DNA of 64,000 bases from Petrocella sp024636985 (lineage in GTDB: Bacteria; Bacillota; Clostridia; Lachnospirales; Vallitaleaceae), in NCBI GenBank assembly GCA_024636985.1, contig JAGXFY010000071.1, positions 5,319 through 69,318 on the forward strand. Direction: 5' to 3'. Both the position numbers and the translations under genes were made by a program. A model generated the notes under the pieces. It was not told where the DNA came from and did not search any database. It saw nothing but the letters and a program-made list of their open reading frames with translations. Every line of letters begins with the position of its first letter. The stretch's first letter is position 1. Of this stretch, positions 42,684 to 52,774 are shown one piece after another.

Positions 42684-43388
42684 ATGAGTAAATTTTATGG
42701 GATAGGCGTAGGCCCAGGCGATCCAGAATTATTAACGATAAAAGCTGCTAGAATTTTAGGTTCAATCGATGTGCTTCTGATTCCACAAACACAAAAAGAC
42801 AAAAAAGGGGTTGCGTATACGATTATGGAGCAATTTCTTAGAAAAGATATTGAATTGGTTTATATAGATTTTCCGATGGTAGCGGATGAGGAGACTTTTG
42901 TTAATGCTGGCAAGCAAGCAGCGAATATCATAATCGCTCAAACGAAGCTAGGGAAAAGTAGTGCGTTTGTAACTTTAGGAGACCCGTCAGTATATAGTAC
43001 CTATGGCTATATTGTAAAAGCCATAGAAGGGAAGGTTAAAATTGAGACGATACCAGGAATTACTTCTTTTTGTGCAGCAGCAGCTCTAGCTAATAGGCCG
43101 CTGGTGGAGAAAGATGAAATATTAACGATTGTACCCATGAATGCATCAGATGAAAGAATAGATGCAGCACTCAAAGCAGGGGATGCTTTTGCTTTTATGA
43201 AAATCTATAAGCGGGAAGATAGAGTGGCGACTCATCTAATGAAGCATTATATGGAAGAAGATGGCATATTGGTACAAAGATGTGGTTTTAAAGAAGCTAT
43301 CGTACATAATGACGTGATAGAGCGTTTATATGAAAATACGGATTATTTGACACTGGTATTAAGTCGTAAGGAGGAAATCATATGGTAA
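42684..43388 (+). CDS. cbiL: cobalt-precorrin-2 C20-methyltransferase
   Basis: 234 aa. Tetrapyrrole methylase: FYGIGVGPGDPELLTIKAARIL, VLLIPQTQKDKKGVAY, FVTLGDPSVYSTYGYI, IPGITSFCAAAALANRPLVE. The substrate match (cobalt-factor II / C20) rests on the DPSVYST and IPQT patterns of CbiL. Overlaps cbiF by 7 bases. Confidence 0.94.
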   Translation: MSKFYGIGVGPGDPELLTIKAARILGSIDVLLIPQTQKDKKGVAYTIMEQFLRKDIELVYIDFPMVADEETFVNAGKQAANIIIAQTKLGKSSAFVTLGDPSVYSTYGYIVKAIEGKVKIETIPGITSFCAAAALANRPLVEKDEILTIVPMNASDERIDAALKAGDAFAFMKIYKREDRVATHLMKHYMEEDGILVQRCGFKEAIVHNDVIERLYENTDYLTLVLSRKEEIIW

Positions 43389-44140
43389 GATTTGTGGGTG
43401 CAGGTCCTGGAGATCCAGAACTTATAACGGTGAAAGGCATGAAAGCATTACAAGAGGCAGACTGTGTGATCTATGCAGGCTCCTTAGTAAGTGATAAGCT
43501 ACTTCAATATTGTAATAAGGATGTATCCATATATAATAGCGCACAGATGGATTTGAACCAAGTAATCGAAGTGATGCTAGAAATGGAGGCCAAAGAAAAA
43601 ACAACCGTTCGTCTTCATACAGGTGATCCATCCATATACGGCGCGATACGAGAACAAATGGATTTGCTTAAAAGAAATAATATATCTTATGAGGTCGTTC
43701 CAGGTGTCAGTTCCTTTTTGGGTGCAGCTTCTCGCATTAAGCAAGAATTTACATTGCCAGGGGTATCTCAGACTGTAATTATCACAAGGTTGCCAGGACG
43801 AACTGGAACAAGTGAGGGTGGTAGTTTAGAAGAACTAGCAAAACATAGAGCATCAATGGCAATTTTTTTATCCGTACAAGCGATTGAAGATGTAGTGAAG
43901 GCGCTTTGTAAAAGCTATCCAGTAAAAACACCGATTGCTGTTATATATAAAGCCACTTGGGAAGATGAAAAAATTGTACAAGGAACGCTATTAGATATTA
44001 CCAAAAAGGTAAAAGCAGCAGGCATCACAAGACACGCTCAAATTCTGATTGGAGATTTTATGGCAGATAAGTATGAGCTTTCAAAATTATACGACCCAAG
44101 TTTTTCACATATGTACAGAGAAGGAGGGAGCAAAGCGTGA
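43382..44140 (+). CDS. cbiF: cobalt-precorrin-4 C11-methyltransferase
   Basis: 252 aa with AAGGAGG upstream. It has VRFVGAGPGDPELITVKGMKAL, ADCVIYAGSLVS, VRLHTGDPSIYGAIREQMDLL, VVPGVSSFLGAAS and the CbiF/CobM marker TRLPGRT. It methylates C11. Overlaps cbiH by 4 bases. Confidence 0.95.
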   Translation: MVRFVGAGPGDPELITVKGMKALQEADCVIYAGSLVSDKLLQYCNKDVSIYNSAQMDLNQVIEVMLEMEAKEKTTVRLHTGDPSIYGAIREQMDLLKRNNISYEVVPGVSSFLGAASRIKQEFTLPGVSQTVIITRLPGRTGTSEGGSLEELAKHRASMAIFLSVQAIEDVVKALCKSYPVKTPIAVIYKATWEDEKIVQGTLLDITKKVKAAGITRHAQILIGDFMADKYELSKLYDPSFSHMYREGGSKA

Positions 44141-44883
44141 CGGTGAAACCCAAAATTTATGCTATAGGCATTGGGCCAGGTCAAATCAATGGCATGACGT
44201 TAAAAGCATTTGAAGCCATTACTCTGTGTGAAGCGATTGTTGGCTATAGTGCTTATGTAGAACTTATTAAAGACTTGTTAAAAGATAAAATTATATTTGA
44301 AAATGGAATGGGTAAAGAAAAGGACCGTTGTCAAAAAGCAATAACACTTGCGTTAGAAGGTAAATGTGTTGGTATGGTTTGTAGCGGAGATTCGGGATTA
44401 TATGGAATGGCTGGGTTAATTTATGAGCTATTGAAAAAAGAAGAGTTATTAGAAAAAATTGATTTTGAAGTAATACCAGGGGTGACTTCAGCACTTTCTT
44501 GTGCTGCATTATTAGGTGCTCCAATTGTTGAAGATTTTTGTACGATTAGTCTAAGCGATTATATGACACCTTATGATACTATTCTTCACAGAGTCATATG
44601 TGCAACGAAGGCTGATTTTACAATAGCGCTATACAACCCAAGAAGTCTCAAACGCCCGGAATATCTGCAAGAAGTTATAGATCTTATCAAAGAAGATCGG
44701 GATGGAAACACACCTGTTGGCATCGTGAAAAATGCTTATAGGAGTGGACAAGAAATTCTTAGAACAACACTTGATGAAATCCCTACGGAATGGGTAGATA
44801 TGTTTTGTACAATTCTGATCGGGAATACAAAAACAAAATGGCTAGGTGATTACATGGTGACTTCAAGAGGCTATGGTCTATGA
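44137..44883 (+). CDS. cbiH: cobalt-precorrin-3 C17-methyltransferase
   Basis: 248 aa from GTG 44137. Motifs: IYAIGIGPGQINGMTLKAFEAI, AIVGYSAYVELI, VCSGDSGLYGMAGL, VIPGVTSALSCAALLGAPIVEDF, ISLSDYMTPYDTI, TIALYNPRS. It methylates C17 with ring contraction. Overlaps cbiJ by 4 bases (ATGA). Confidence 0.95.
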   Translation: MTVKPKIYAIGIGPGQINGMTLKAFEAITLCEAIVGYSAYVELIKDLLKDKIIFENGMGKEKDRCQKAITLALEGKCVGMVCSGDSGLYGMAGLIYELLKKEELLEKIDFEVIPGVTSALSCAALLGAPIVEDFCTISLSDYMTPYDTILHRVICATKADFTIALYNPRSLKRPEYLQEVIDLIKEDRDGNTPVGIVKNAYRSGQEILRTTLDEIPTEWVDMFCTILIGNTKTKWLGDYMVTSRGYGL

Positions 44884-45650
44884 TCCTCCTTTTAGGCGGT
44901 ACAGGAGATAGTGTGAAATTAGCACAAAGACTTTTTGAACTCACCAATAAAATCATCTTAAGTACCGCAACGGATTATGGAGAGAATCTTGCAAGACAGT
45001 CATTTAAAGGCTTGGTTATAAGTGGGCAAATGGACTATGAAGGGTTGAAGCAATTTTGTCAAATGCATTCGATCGAATATATTGTTGACGCAACGCACCC
45101 TTATGCTCAGATTATTTCAAAAAATGCGATGAAAGTATGTACGGATATTCAAATATCTTATTTTCGCTATGAGAGACCCAGTAGTATAAAAACAAGAAGA
45201 GACCATGGCAATGTGATTTATTGTATGGATTATGAAACAGCAGGTAAAATTGTAGATTCTGGCGAAGGTAATGTTTTAATTACAACAGGAAGTCGTCAAA
45301 TTGAGAAACTTGTTAAGGAAGTAAAAGATATCAAGCGTTTGTATGCGAGAGTGTTACCAAAATCAGAGCATCTCATAAAACTTGAAAACTTACATTTTCT
45401 GCCAGATCAAATAATTGCCATGAAAGGTCCCTTTAGTCTTGAGATGAATAAGTTAATGATAGCTCAGATAGAGGCTAAGTATATAATCACCAAAGAAAGC
45501 GGCGTTCAAGGCAATACAGATGAAAAGCTTCAAGCAGCAGAAGAATCGGAGATTCAAGTAATCATCATAAAACGACCTGAAATAGAGTATTCAATTGTTT
45601 GCTCTACCATAGATGAAATCGTGGATTTAGTAAAAAGTAGATTACAATAG
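44880..45650 (+). CDS. cbiJ: cobalt-precorrin-6A reductase
   Basis: 256 aa. CbiJ/CobK motifs: ILLLGGTGDSVKLAQRLF at the N-terminus, VDATHPYAQIISKNAM (~80), YFRYERPS and NVLITTGSRQIEK. It reduces a double bond in the macrocycle using NAD(P)H. It has an ATGA overlap with cbiH. Confidence 0.93.
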   Translation: MILLLGGTGDSVKLAQRLFELTNKIILSTATDYGENLARQSFKGLVISGQMDYEGLKQFCQMHSIEYIVDATHPYAQIISKNAMKVCTDIQISYFRYERPSSIKTRRDHGNVIYCMDYETAGKIVDSGEGNVLITTGSRQIEKLVKEVKDIKRLYARVLPKSEHLIKLENLHFLPDQIIAMKGPFSLEMNKLMIAQIEAKYIITKESGVQGNTDEKLQAAEESEIQVIIIKRPEIEYSIVCSTIDEIVDLVKSRLQ

Positions 45651-45664
45651 TGAGGTGACAAAGC

Positions 45665-46903
45665 ATGCATATTGTTCTAGTTGGGATTAGTCATAGACAA
45701 GCACCTATCGAAATAAGAGAAAGAATTGCATTTACCTTATCTAAGAGAATCAGTGCAATGAAGGCTTTAAGAGATAAAGGAATCGATGAAGTTGTAATCC
45801 TTTCCACTTGCAATAGAAGTGAAGTCATGGTAGCTGCAAGTCAACCGGAAGCGTGTATAAAAATCATAATTGCTTATCTTAATGATTATGCTGGTACAGA
45901 TCTTTCACCTTACTTCATCATTAAAGAAGGTGAAGCTGCACTGACTCATATTTATGAAGTTGCGAGTGGACTAGATTCAATCGTTATTGGAGAAGATCAA
46001 ATTCTTGGTCAAGTGAAGGAAGCGCTAGAAAGAGCACAAGAGATAGGTAGTGGTAAGAAATTTTTATCGAAAGTAATAAGAGAAGCCATCACCTTTTCCA
46101 AGTCAGTTCGTTCGACCTATGCGTTCTCAGAAAACCCACTTTCTATTGGTTCTCTTGGAGTTAAGCTTTTAAAAGAAAAGGCAGTCAGTTTAAAGGATAA
46201 GAAAGTTTTAATTATTGGAACAGGTAAAATGGGATGCTTGGTATTAAGATATTTACTTGAGGAAGAGGTAAACCAAATATATATTGCGAACAGGACCCAT
46301 TCAAAAATGAGTAGAATACTCGAAGAACATGAAAACGTTTCAGGGGTAACCTACGAAGAGCGCTATGAAGCATTATCTGATATGGACATACTTATAACAG
46401 GAACATCATCTCCCCATATTGTAATCAAGGAAGAAAATATGGGGAAAATAAACAAACCCCTTATCATACTAGACCTCGCAGTTCCAAGAGATGTGGATTC
46501 AAAAGTTGGAGAATCGGATTTAGTACACTTGTTTACTATAGATCATTTGCAAAATATTGTAGATGAAAACTTACAATACAGATATAACATAGCTACTATG
46601 ATTCAAGAAAAAATTGTTGGTGAAGTTAGAAAAATAACTGAGTGGTTATTCCAAAGTCAAGTTGACCCTATTATCGAGTGTATTTCTTCTTGGCAAAACC
46701 AAGTTGTAAAAGAGACCTTAAATCAACTTTCTCAAAATAGATGCTATGAAGTATTTGAGAAAGAATACATCGAGCAGCTTATGGGAACATCTATTAAAAG
46801 GGTAATGAAAAAAACCATAAAACAACTTAAGACCCTTGATGAACCAGAAAAAATCGAAGAATACGGTAAAATCATTAATCATCTTTTTAAGCCGGTAGAA
46901 TAA
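45665..46903 (+). CDS. hemA: glutamyl-tRNA reductase
   Basis: 412 aa with GAGGTGA upstream. It has catalytic C49 in LSTCNRSE and VGISHRQAPIEIRER. Also present are VASGLDSIVIGEDQILGQVKEA, an NADPH domain KVLIIGTGKMGCL (~180) and a dimerisation tail. It reduces Glu-tRNA to glutamate-1-semialdehyde, the first step of tetrapyrrole synthesis. The normal length argues against a fused precorrin-2 dehydrogenase domain. Confidence 0.96.
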   Translation: MHIVLVGISHRQAPIEIRERIAFTLSKRISAMKALRDKGIDEVVILSTCNRSEVMVAASQPEACIKIIIAYLNDYAGTDLSPYFIIKEGEAALTHIYEVASGLDSIVIGEDQILGQVKEALERAQEIGSGKKFLSKVIREAITFSKSVRSTYAFSENPLSIGSLGVKLLKEKAVSLKDKKVLIIGTGKMGCLVLRYLLEEEVNQIYIANRTHSKMSRILEEHENVSGVTYEERYEALSDMDILITGTSSPHIVIKEENMGKINKPLIILDLAVPRDVDSKVGESDLVHLFTIDHLQNIVDENLQYRYNIATMIQEKIVGEVRKITEWLFQSQVDPIIECISSWQNQVVKETLNQLSQNRCYEVFEKEYIEQLMGTSIKRVMKKTIKQLKTLDEPEKIEEYGKIINHLFKPVE

Positions 46904-46945
46904 GTAAGTGTGGAAAATTTTAGCAAAAATAATAAGGAGAAAACA

Positions 46946-47860
46946 ATGAAAATCATAGTTGGTACAAGAGGTAGTAAGTTAGCATTAACTCAAACACAGT
47001 GGGTCGTGGATCAGCTCATACGTTGCTTTCCTCTTTTCCGATTTGAGACGCATATTATTGTGACAAAGGGTGATCGTATCCAAGACGTGAGTATAGAAAA
47101 AATCGGTGATAAAGGTGCTTTTGTAAAAGAAATTGAAGAAGCATTGCTTGATGGAACGATAGATATAGCGGTACATAGCATGAAGGATATGCCATCAGAA
47201 GTCACCAGGGGACTGCTATTTACAGAAAGTCCAGTCCGAGAAGATGCGACAGATACACTTATTACGCCACACAAAATTTCTAACATTATGGAATTACCCC
47301 AAAACGCAGTTGTAGCAACGGGTAGTAAAAGGCGATCCTACCAATTATTAAAAATGAGGCCCGACCTAAAAGTGATCGGTATTAGAGGAAATATTGATAC
47401 AAGAATCAAGAAGATGCTAGAGCAAAATCTAGATGGTGTCATACTGGCAACGGCAGGATTAAATAGGTTAAAACTGAATGAAGCAAAAAACTATAATTGT
47501 GTGAAGATTTCTGTAGAGGAAATGGTGCCAGCTCCAGCACAAGGCATCTTAGGTATTCAAATAAAAGAAGGACGACCAGAACTTATGGATATGATAAACC
47601 AAATAAAGGATCCAATTACGAATATACAATTAATTGCAGAGAGAAGTTTTATGAAAGCTCTCGGAGGTAATTGTCATCTACCCATAGGTGCATACTGTAT
47701 GATAAAAGGAGATATGCTGTCAATAACGGGTTTATTTGGAACGGAAAACGGCGTGTTTTTATCAAGACATAGCGTGGTTGGTGAACGGCAAGAGGCAGAA
47801 AAAATGGGGACAGAATTAGCAAAAAAAATCAAGGATGAGGTGGAATCCTATGGTAGGTAA
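46946..47860 (+). CDS. hemC: hydroxymethylbilane synthase
   Basis: 304 aa from ATG 46946, after AAGGAG; a GTG at 46910 has no ribosome site. It has IIVGTRGSKLALTQTQWV, HSMKDMPSEV, ATGSKRRSYQLL, RGNIDTR and the dipyrromethane-bearing cysteine in ALGGNCHLPIGAY (~240). It polymerises four porphobilinogens. Confidence 0.96.
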   Translation: MKIIVGTRGSKLALTQTQWVVDQLIRCFPLFRFETHIIVTKGDRIQDVSIEKIGDKGAFVKEIEEALLDGTIDIAVHSMKDMPSEVTRGLLFTESPVREDATDTLITPHKISNIMELPQNAVVATGSKRRSYQLLKMRPDLKVIGIRGNIDTRIKKMLEQNLDGVILATAGLNRLKLNEAKNYNCVKISVEEMVPAPAQGILGIQIKEGRPELMDMINQIKDPITNIQLIAERSFMKALGGNCHLPIGAYCMIKGDMLSITGLFGTENGVFLSRHSVVGERQEAEKMGTELAKKIKDEVESYGR

Positions 47861-49349
47861 GGTCTATTTAGTAGGTGCAGGTCCTGGGAATGAAAAGTTA
47901 ATCACATTGAAAGGTATGGAGAAAATATCTCAAGCAGATGTAATTGTTTATGATGAATTGGCCAACAATCGCCTTTTAAACTATTCTAAAGAAACCTGTG
48001 AAAAGATTTATGTTGGGAAAAAATCGGGAAATCACGCACTCCCCCAAGAAAAAATTAATGAGTTGCTTGTTCATCTTGCAAAACAAGGGAAAATGGTTGT
48101 GAGATTAAAAGGCGGAGATCCGTATGTATTTGGTAGAGGTGCTGAAGAAGGACAAGAACTAAGAGCAGAAAGCGTTGAATTCGAGGTTATTCCGGGTATT
48201 ACCTCTGCAATAGGAGGTTTGACTTATGCAGGTATTCCTATTACACATAGAGAGTGTGCATCCTCTTTTCATATAATCACAGGGCATTTGAAATCATCAG
48301 ATTTAGAGCTGGATTATGAATGTCTTGCAAAAATAAAGGGAACCCTCGTATTTTTGATGGGTGTAGAAAACTTAGAAAACATATGTACAAAATTAATGAA
48401 GTATGGAAAAAGTCCAAGTACACCTGCTGCTATAATATATAGAGCATCCACACCTTATCAAAGAGTCGTTGTAAAACAATTAGATCAACTGGTTGCAACA
48501 GCAAAAAAAGCACGAATTGAACCCCCTAGTTTAATTGTGATTGGGGAGGTTGTTCACTTTAGAAACCAACTCTCGTTTTTTGAAAACCAACCGTTATTTG
48601 GAAAAAGGATTGTTGTTACAAGAGCAAGAGCACAAGCTTCCTCACTAGCATCAGAAATTGAAGACCTTGGAGGCTTGGCCATAACGTGTCCTATTATAAA
48701 AGTAGAGTCGGTAGAAGCCCAGAAACTATCGATCATGATGCATAGATTACCTGTGTATACACATATTATATTTACGAGTGTCGTTGGTGTAGAACTATTT
48801 TTTAAGGCGCTGTTCTTTAGTAAAAAAGATACAAGAGCTCTTGCTCATGTTAAAATTACAGCCATTGGTAAAGCAACATCTCAAGCCATACTACAGTATG
48901 GAATTGTTGCAGACTATGTCCCTGAAAACTATGTAGGAGAGGCAATTGTTGAACTTCTTCAAGATAAGACTACACCTTATGACCATATATTGCTTCCAAG
49001 ATCAGAAAATGCAAGGGATTATTTGGTGACAGCGTTATCTAAGCTTTGTAAAGTTGATGAATTTATTACGTATAGGACAATTCCAGAGACAGAACGCATC
49101 ATCGAGGTTGATGAAATTGTAAAGCAAGGAGAAATGGATTATGTAACTTTTACAAGTTCTTCCACGGTAGATTACTTTGTTGAATTGCTTGGAGAACGCT
49201 ATAAAGAAATACTAAAAGGGGTGAAATTGGTTTCCATAGGGCCAATTACATCTAGTCAAATAGCTTCCTACGGTTTAAGGGCAGATCTTGAAGCAAAACA
49301 ATACACGATGGATGGAATAATCAAGGCAATCATAGAAGACCAACAATAG
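47850..49349 (+). CDS. cobA-hemD: uroporphyrinogen-III methyltransferase / uroporphyrinogen-III synthase fusion
   Basis: 499 aa from ATG 47850 after GAGGTGG, overlapping hemC by 11 bases. Residues 1-~245 are SUMT: GKVYLVGAGPGNEKLITLKG, VRLKGGDPYVFGRGAEEGQEL, PGITSAIGGLTYAGIPITHRE. Residues ~250-499 are HemD: GKRIVVTRARAQASSLA, FTSVVGVELFF, VSIGPITSSQIASYGL. One protein closes the ring and methylates it to precorrin-2. This fusion is common in Clostridia. The gene ends inside a short tandem repeat. Confidence 0.95.
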   Translation: MVGKVYLVGAGPGNEKLITLKGMEKISQADVIVYDELANNRLLNYSKETCEKIYVGKKSGNHALPQEKINELLVHLAKQGKMVVRLKGGDPYVFGRGAEEGQELRAESVEFEVIPGITSAIGGLTYAGIPITHRECASSFHIITGHLKSSDLELDYECLAKIKGTLVFLMGVENLENICTKLMKYGKSPSTPAAIIYRASTPYQRVVVKQLDQLVATAKKARIEPPSLIVIGEVVHFRNQLSFFENQPLFGKRIVVTRARAQASSLASEIEDLGGLAITCPIIKVESVEAQKLSIMMHRLPVYTHIIFTSVVGVELFFKALFFSKKDTRALAHVKITAIGKATSQAILQYGIVADYVPENYVGEAIVELLQDKTTPYDHILLPRSENARDYLVTALSKLCKVDEFITYRTIPETERIIEVDEIVKQGEMDYVTFTSSSTVDYFVELLGERYKEILKGVKLVSIGPITSSQIASYGLRADLEAKQYTMDGIIKAIIEDQQ

Positions 49350-49387
49350 AAGGCCAACAATAGAAAATTAATAATAGAAGATCAAAA
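49332..49387 (+). repeat. 14-bp tandem repeat at the end of cobA-hemD
   Basis: Four 14-base units, all starting ATAGAA, at 49332, 49346, 49360 and 49374; the first two differ at one base. The hemD stop codon (TAG 49347-49349) lies in the second unit. The array fills most of the gap before hemB. Confidence 0.8.
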
Positions 49388-49423
49388 AATAATATGGATG
49401 TCATAAATATAGGAGAAGCGAAT

Positions 49424-50401
49424 ATGAATAATCAAAAGCCAACAAGATTAAGAGGTAATGCAATGGTAAGAAGCTTAGTTAGAGAAACACTTCTATCAAT
49501 GGATCAAATTATTTATCCCTTATTTATAGTAGAGGGTGAAGGCGTTAGAGAAGAAATTTCCTCTATGAAAGATCAATATCACCTATCAGTAGATCTTTTG
49601 GTGGAAGAAGTGAAACAGCTGCATAGATTAGGTATAAGAAATCTTTTGATTTTTGGAACACCAGATAAAAAAGATAGCAAAGCTTCAGCTGGTTATGATC
49701 AAGAGGGTATTATTCAAAGGGCTGTAAAGACGATTAAAGCAAATTTTTCCGATATTTATATCATCACAGATATTTGTTTGTGTCCTTTTAAAGACGATGG
49801 ACATTGTTGTGTCTATACTTCTGACGGAAGAATAGACAGAGAACAATCTCTTGAATTATTGGGTAAAATTGCACTGAGTCATGTTTTAGCAGGTGCAGAT
49901 ATGGTGGCGCCTTCAGATATGATGGATGGTAGAATTAAATATATTAGACAGCTTTTAGATAAAAATAAATATGAACATGTTCCTATTATGGCATACAGTG
50001 CAAAGTTTGCATCCTCCTTTTATGGTCCTTTTAGAGAAGCCCTACATTCAGCACCTACATTTGGTGATCGTAAAATGTATCAAATGGATCCATCTAATGG
50101 AAGAGAAGCGCTTAAAGAACTGACATTAGACTATGAAGAAGGGGCAGATATTCTTATGGTAAAACCAGCAATGCCTTATCTAGATGTCATAAAAACCGCA
50201 AAAGATACATTTTTAGTACCCATTGCCGCTTACCAAGTGAGTGGTGAATACGCTATGTTAAGGACAACGATAGATGCAGGACTAATCGAGGAAAGAGCTA
50301 TTTATGAAAGTCTATTGAGTATTAGAAGAAGCGGAGCAGATATGATTATAACGTATTTTGCAAAAGAATTAAAACGTCTTATTTCTGAGGTTAAACTATG
50401 A
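49424..50401 (+). CDS. hemB: porphobilinogen synthase
   Basis: 325 aa from ATG 49424 after AGGAG; an ATG at 49394 within the repeat region has no ribosome site. It has TRLRGNAMVRSLVRET, IYPLFIVEG, zinc-type cysteines in DICLCPFKDDGHCC (~125-138), and the Schiff-base lysines in YSAKFASSFYGPFREA (~200) and ILMVKPAMPYLD (~252). It condenses two 5-aminolevulinates. It overlaps hemL by 4 bases (ATGA). Confidence 0.96.
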   Translation: MNNQKPTRLRGNAMVRSLVRETLLSMDQIIYPLFIVEGEGVREEISSMKDQYHLSVDLLVEEVKQLHRLGIRNLLIFGTPDKKDSKASAGYDQEGIIQRAVKTIKANFSDIYIITDICLCPFKDDGHCCVYTSDGRIDREQSLELLGKIALSHVLAGADMVAPSDMMDGRIKYIRQLLDKNKYEHVPIMAYSAKFASSFYGPFREALHSAPTFGDRKMYQMDPSNGREALKELTLDYEEGADILMVKPAMPYLDVIKTAKDTFLVPIAAYQVSGEYAMLRTTIDAGLIEERAIYESLLSIRRSGADMIITYFAKELKRLISEVKL

Positions 50402-51690
50402 AGCATACAAAGTCAGAGGCTCATTATGAAAGAGCAAAAAAATTATTACCAGGTGGTGTGAATAGCCCGGTTAGGGCCTTTCAATCTGTAAATACCACAC
50501 CACTTTTTGTTGAAAGCGGAAAGGGATCGAAGCTTACAGATGTGGATGGGAATACATATATTGACTATATTTGCTCTTGGGGGCCTTTAATTCTTGGACA
50601 TGCTTCTGAAATAGTTCTGAGTGGTGTAAATGAGTACCTCTTAAGAGGGACTACCTATGGCGTCCCAACATCTATAGAAGTTGAAATGGCAACTTTGATT
50701 CATGAAGCGTACCCATCCATGGAAATGTTGAGGCTTGTAAGTTCTGGTACTGAAGCCACAATGAGTGCAATTCGAGTTGCAAGAGGGTATACAGGCAGGG
50801 ATAAGATCCTAAAATTTGAAGGTTGTTATCATGGACATAGTGATAGTTTACTCGTCAAGTCAGGGTCGGGTACACTTACGTATGGTGTTCCAACAAGTGC
50901 AGGCGTCACTAAAAAAACAGCACAAGACACTTTAGTGGGTAAGTTTAATGATTCAAAAATACTGGAGGAAATTTTGGAGGCAAATCAAGGTGAAATTGCT
51001 GCAGTCATCCTGGAACCCATCCCAGGAAATATGGGACTTGTACCTCCAAATATAGAATTTTTAAGATTACTTAGAAAGTTAACCCAGGAACAAGGAATTG
51101 TGCTGATTTTTGATGAAGTCATCACGGGCTTTAGAGTGGATTATTTGGGAGCACAAGGTTTATATGGTATTCAACCGGATATGACCTGTCTTGGGAAAAT
51201 CATTGGAGGAGGACTTCCGGTGGGCGCTTATGGTGGTAAAAAAGAAATCATGGAATGTATAGCACCTCTTGGACCGGTATATCAAGCAGGGACCCTATCG
51301 GGGAATCCCCTTGCAATGAAAATGGGTATGAATTTGATGACGCATTTAAAAATGCACCAGGAAATCTATGAGGAATTGAATCAAAAAGGAGCGTTTTTAG
51401 AGCATGGATTTAATGAAAACATTCGAAAAACAGGTATTTCTGCTAGGGTAAATCGAGTAAAGGGAATGCTTTGTATGTTTTTTAACGAAGGTGAAGTAGA
51501 CACTTATGAGGCTGTAATGCGCTCAGATACGCAGCAATATGCGACATATTTCAAAGGCATGTTAGAAAGAGGCATATTATTGCCACCTGCTCAATTTGAA
51601 TGTTTATTTTTATCTCATGCCCATACGTATGAAGATCTTGAAACTACTATTAATATGCAATTAGAAGTATTGACACAAATGTGTATGTAA
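50398..51690 (+). CDS. hemL: glutamate-1-semialdehyde 2,1-aminomutase
   Basis: 430 aa. Class-III aminotransferase: LLPGGVNSPVRAF, SSGTEATMSAIRVARGYTGR, GCYHGHSDSLLVKSGSG, DEVITGFR, and the PLP lysine in CLGKIIGGGLPVGAYGG (~268). It produces 5-aminolevulinate. Confidence 0.96.
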   Translation: MKHTKSEAHYERAKKLLPGGVNSPVRAFQSVNTTPLFVESGKGSKLTDVDGNTYIDYICSWGPLILGHASEIVLSGVNEYLLRGTTYGVPTSIEVEMATLIHEAYPSMEMLRLVSSGTEATMSAIRVARGYTGRDKILKFEGCYHGHSDSLLVKSGSGTLTYGVPTSAGVTKKTAQDTLVGKFNDSKILEEILEANQGEIAAVILEPIPGNMGLVPPNIEFLRLLRKLTQEQGIVLIFDEVITGFRVDYLGAQGLYGIQPDMTCLGKIIGGGLPVGAYGGKKEIMECIAPLGPVYQAGTLSGNPLAMKMGMNLMTHLKMHQEIYEELNQKGAFLEHGFNENIRKTGISARVNRVKGMLCMFFNEGEVDTYEAVMRSDTQQYATYFKGMLERGILLPPAQFECLFLSHAHTYEDLETTINMQLEVLTQMCM

Positions 51691-51700
51691 AGGGGAGCCC

Positions 51701-52774
51701 ATGAAATTAGCAATTATTACGCTTACGACAGGTGGGGTTTACCAAGCTAAAAGAATAAAAAAGTATTACAAAGAGGCAACCTTGTATACGTTAAAAAGGC
51801 ATTTACAAGAAGGCTTTCTTGAAATAGATGTCTCTCTGAGCGATTTAACAAGGCAATTATTTAAAAATTATGATGGGATTCTATTCATTATGTCCACAGG
51901 GATTGTTGTGAGAACAATCGCACCTTTCATCCAACATAAAACCATAGATCCAGCAATTATGGTCATGGATGAAAAGGGTGAATATATTATCAGCTTACTT
52001 TCAGGGCATATTGGAAAAGCAAATGCGTATACGATTGAGATTGCTTCCCATATAAGTGCATTACCAATTATAACAACTGCATCTGACGTGAACGGGAAAA
52101 TGGCTGTAGATGTGATGGCAAATAAACTGGGTTGCCATATTGATAATATGGATCAAGCAAAAGAAATGACCATTCGTATCATTGAGAATAAGAAGATCGG
52201 TATATTATGTGAGGAACCTATCCATATGAAACTTGATGATCAATTTATGATTATTGAAGGAACTACAGATGAGGCTAGAATAGAAAGTGAAAAGCTTGAA
52301 GGGCTTATCATTATTTCTAAGGAAAAACCAAAGCCTTTTAAGACACCGAATGTATGGTTCATTCCCAAGGACATCATAGTTGGGATAGGCTGTAAAAGAG
52401 GCAAAACAAGAGATGAATTATTCAAAGCTTTACACCAATCCTTTGAAACAGCCCAAATTTCTATAAATCGGATAGAAAAGTTAGTAACGATCGATATAAA
52501 AAAAGATGAAATCGGTTTGCTAGAAATGGCAAAAACACTAAAGGTTCCATTGGTTTGTTTGCCTAAAGAAGTAATTCGTAAGGAAGATGATAGATTTAAG
52601 GGATCCGAGTTTGTTGAAAAAACACTGGGTATCAGATCTGTATGTGAACCTTGTGGGTATATTGGCTCTGACTACGGTAAATGCCTTTTACCTAAACAAA
52701 AGCTAGAAGGCATCACCATATCCATATGGAAAAAAAATCTAAATCCGGAGGTCTTCTCAAATGAAAGCTCCTAA
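51701..52774 (+). CDS. cbiG: cobalt-precorrin-5A hydrolase
   Basis: 357 aa with AAGGGGAG upstream. It has an N-terminal CbiG domain with FIMSTGIVVRTIAPFIQHKTIDPAI and SLLSGHIGKAN, and a C-terminal CobE-like domain with VGIGCKRGKTRDEL (~228) and GSEFVEKTLGIRSVCEPC. It opens the delta-lactone and releases acetaldehyde (C20), a step only in the anaerobic route. Overlaps cbiA by 14 bases. Confidence 0.95.
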   Translation: MKLAIITLTTGGVYQAKRIKKYYKEATLYTLKRHLQEGFLEIDVSLSDLTRQLFKNYDGILFIMSTGIVVRTIAPFIQHKTIDPAIMVMDEKGEYIISLLSGHIGKANAYTIEIASHISALPIITTASDVNGKMAVDVMANKLGCHIDNMDQAKEMTIRIIENKKIGILCEEPIHMKLDDQFMIIEGTTDEARIESEKLEGLIIISKEKPKPFKTPNVWFIPKDIIVGIGCKRGKTRDELFKALHQSFETAQISINRIEKLVTIDIKKDEIGLLEMAKTLKVPLVCLPKEVIRKEDDRFKGSEFVEKTLGIRSVCEPCGYIGSDYGKCLLPKQKLEGITISIWKKNLNPEVFSNESS

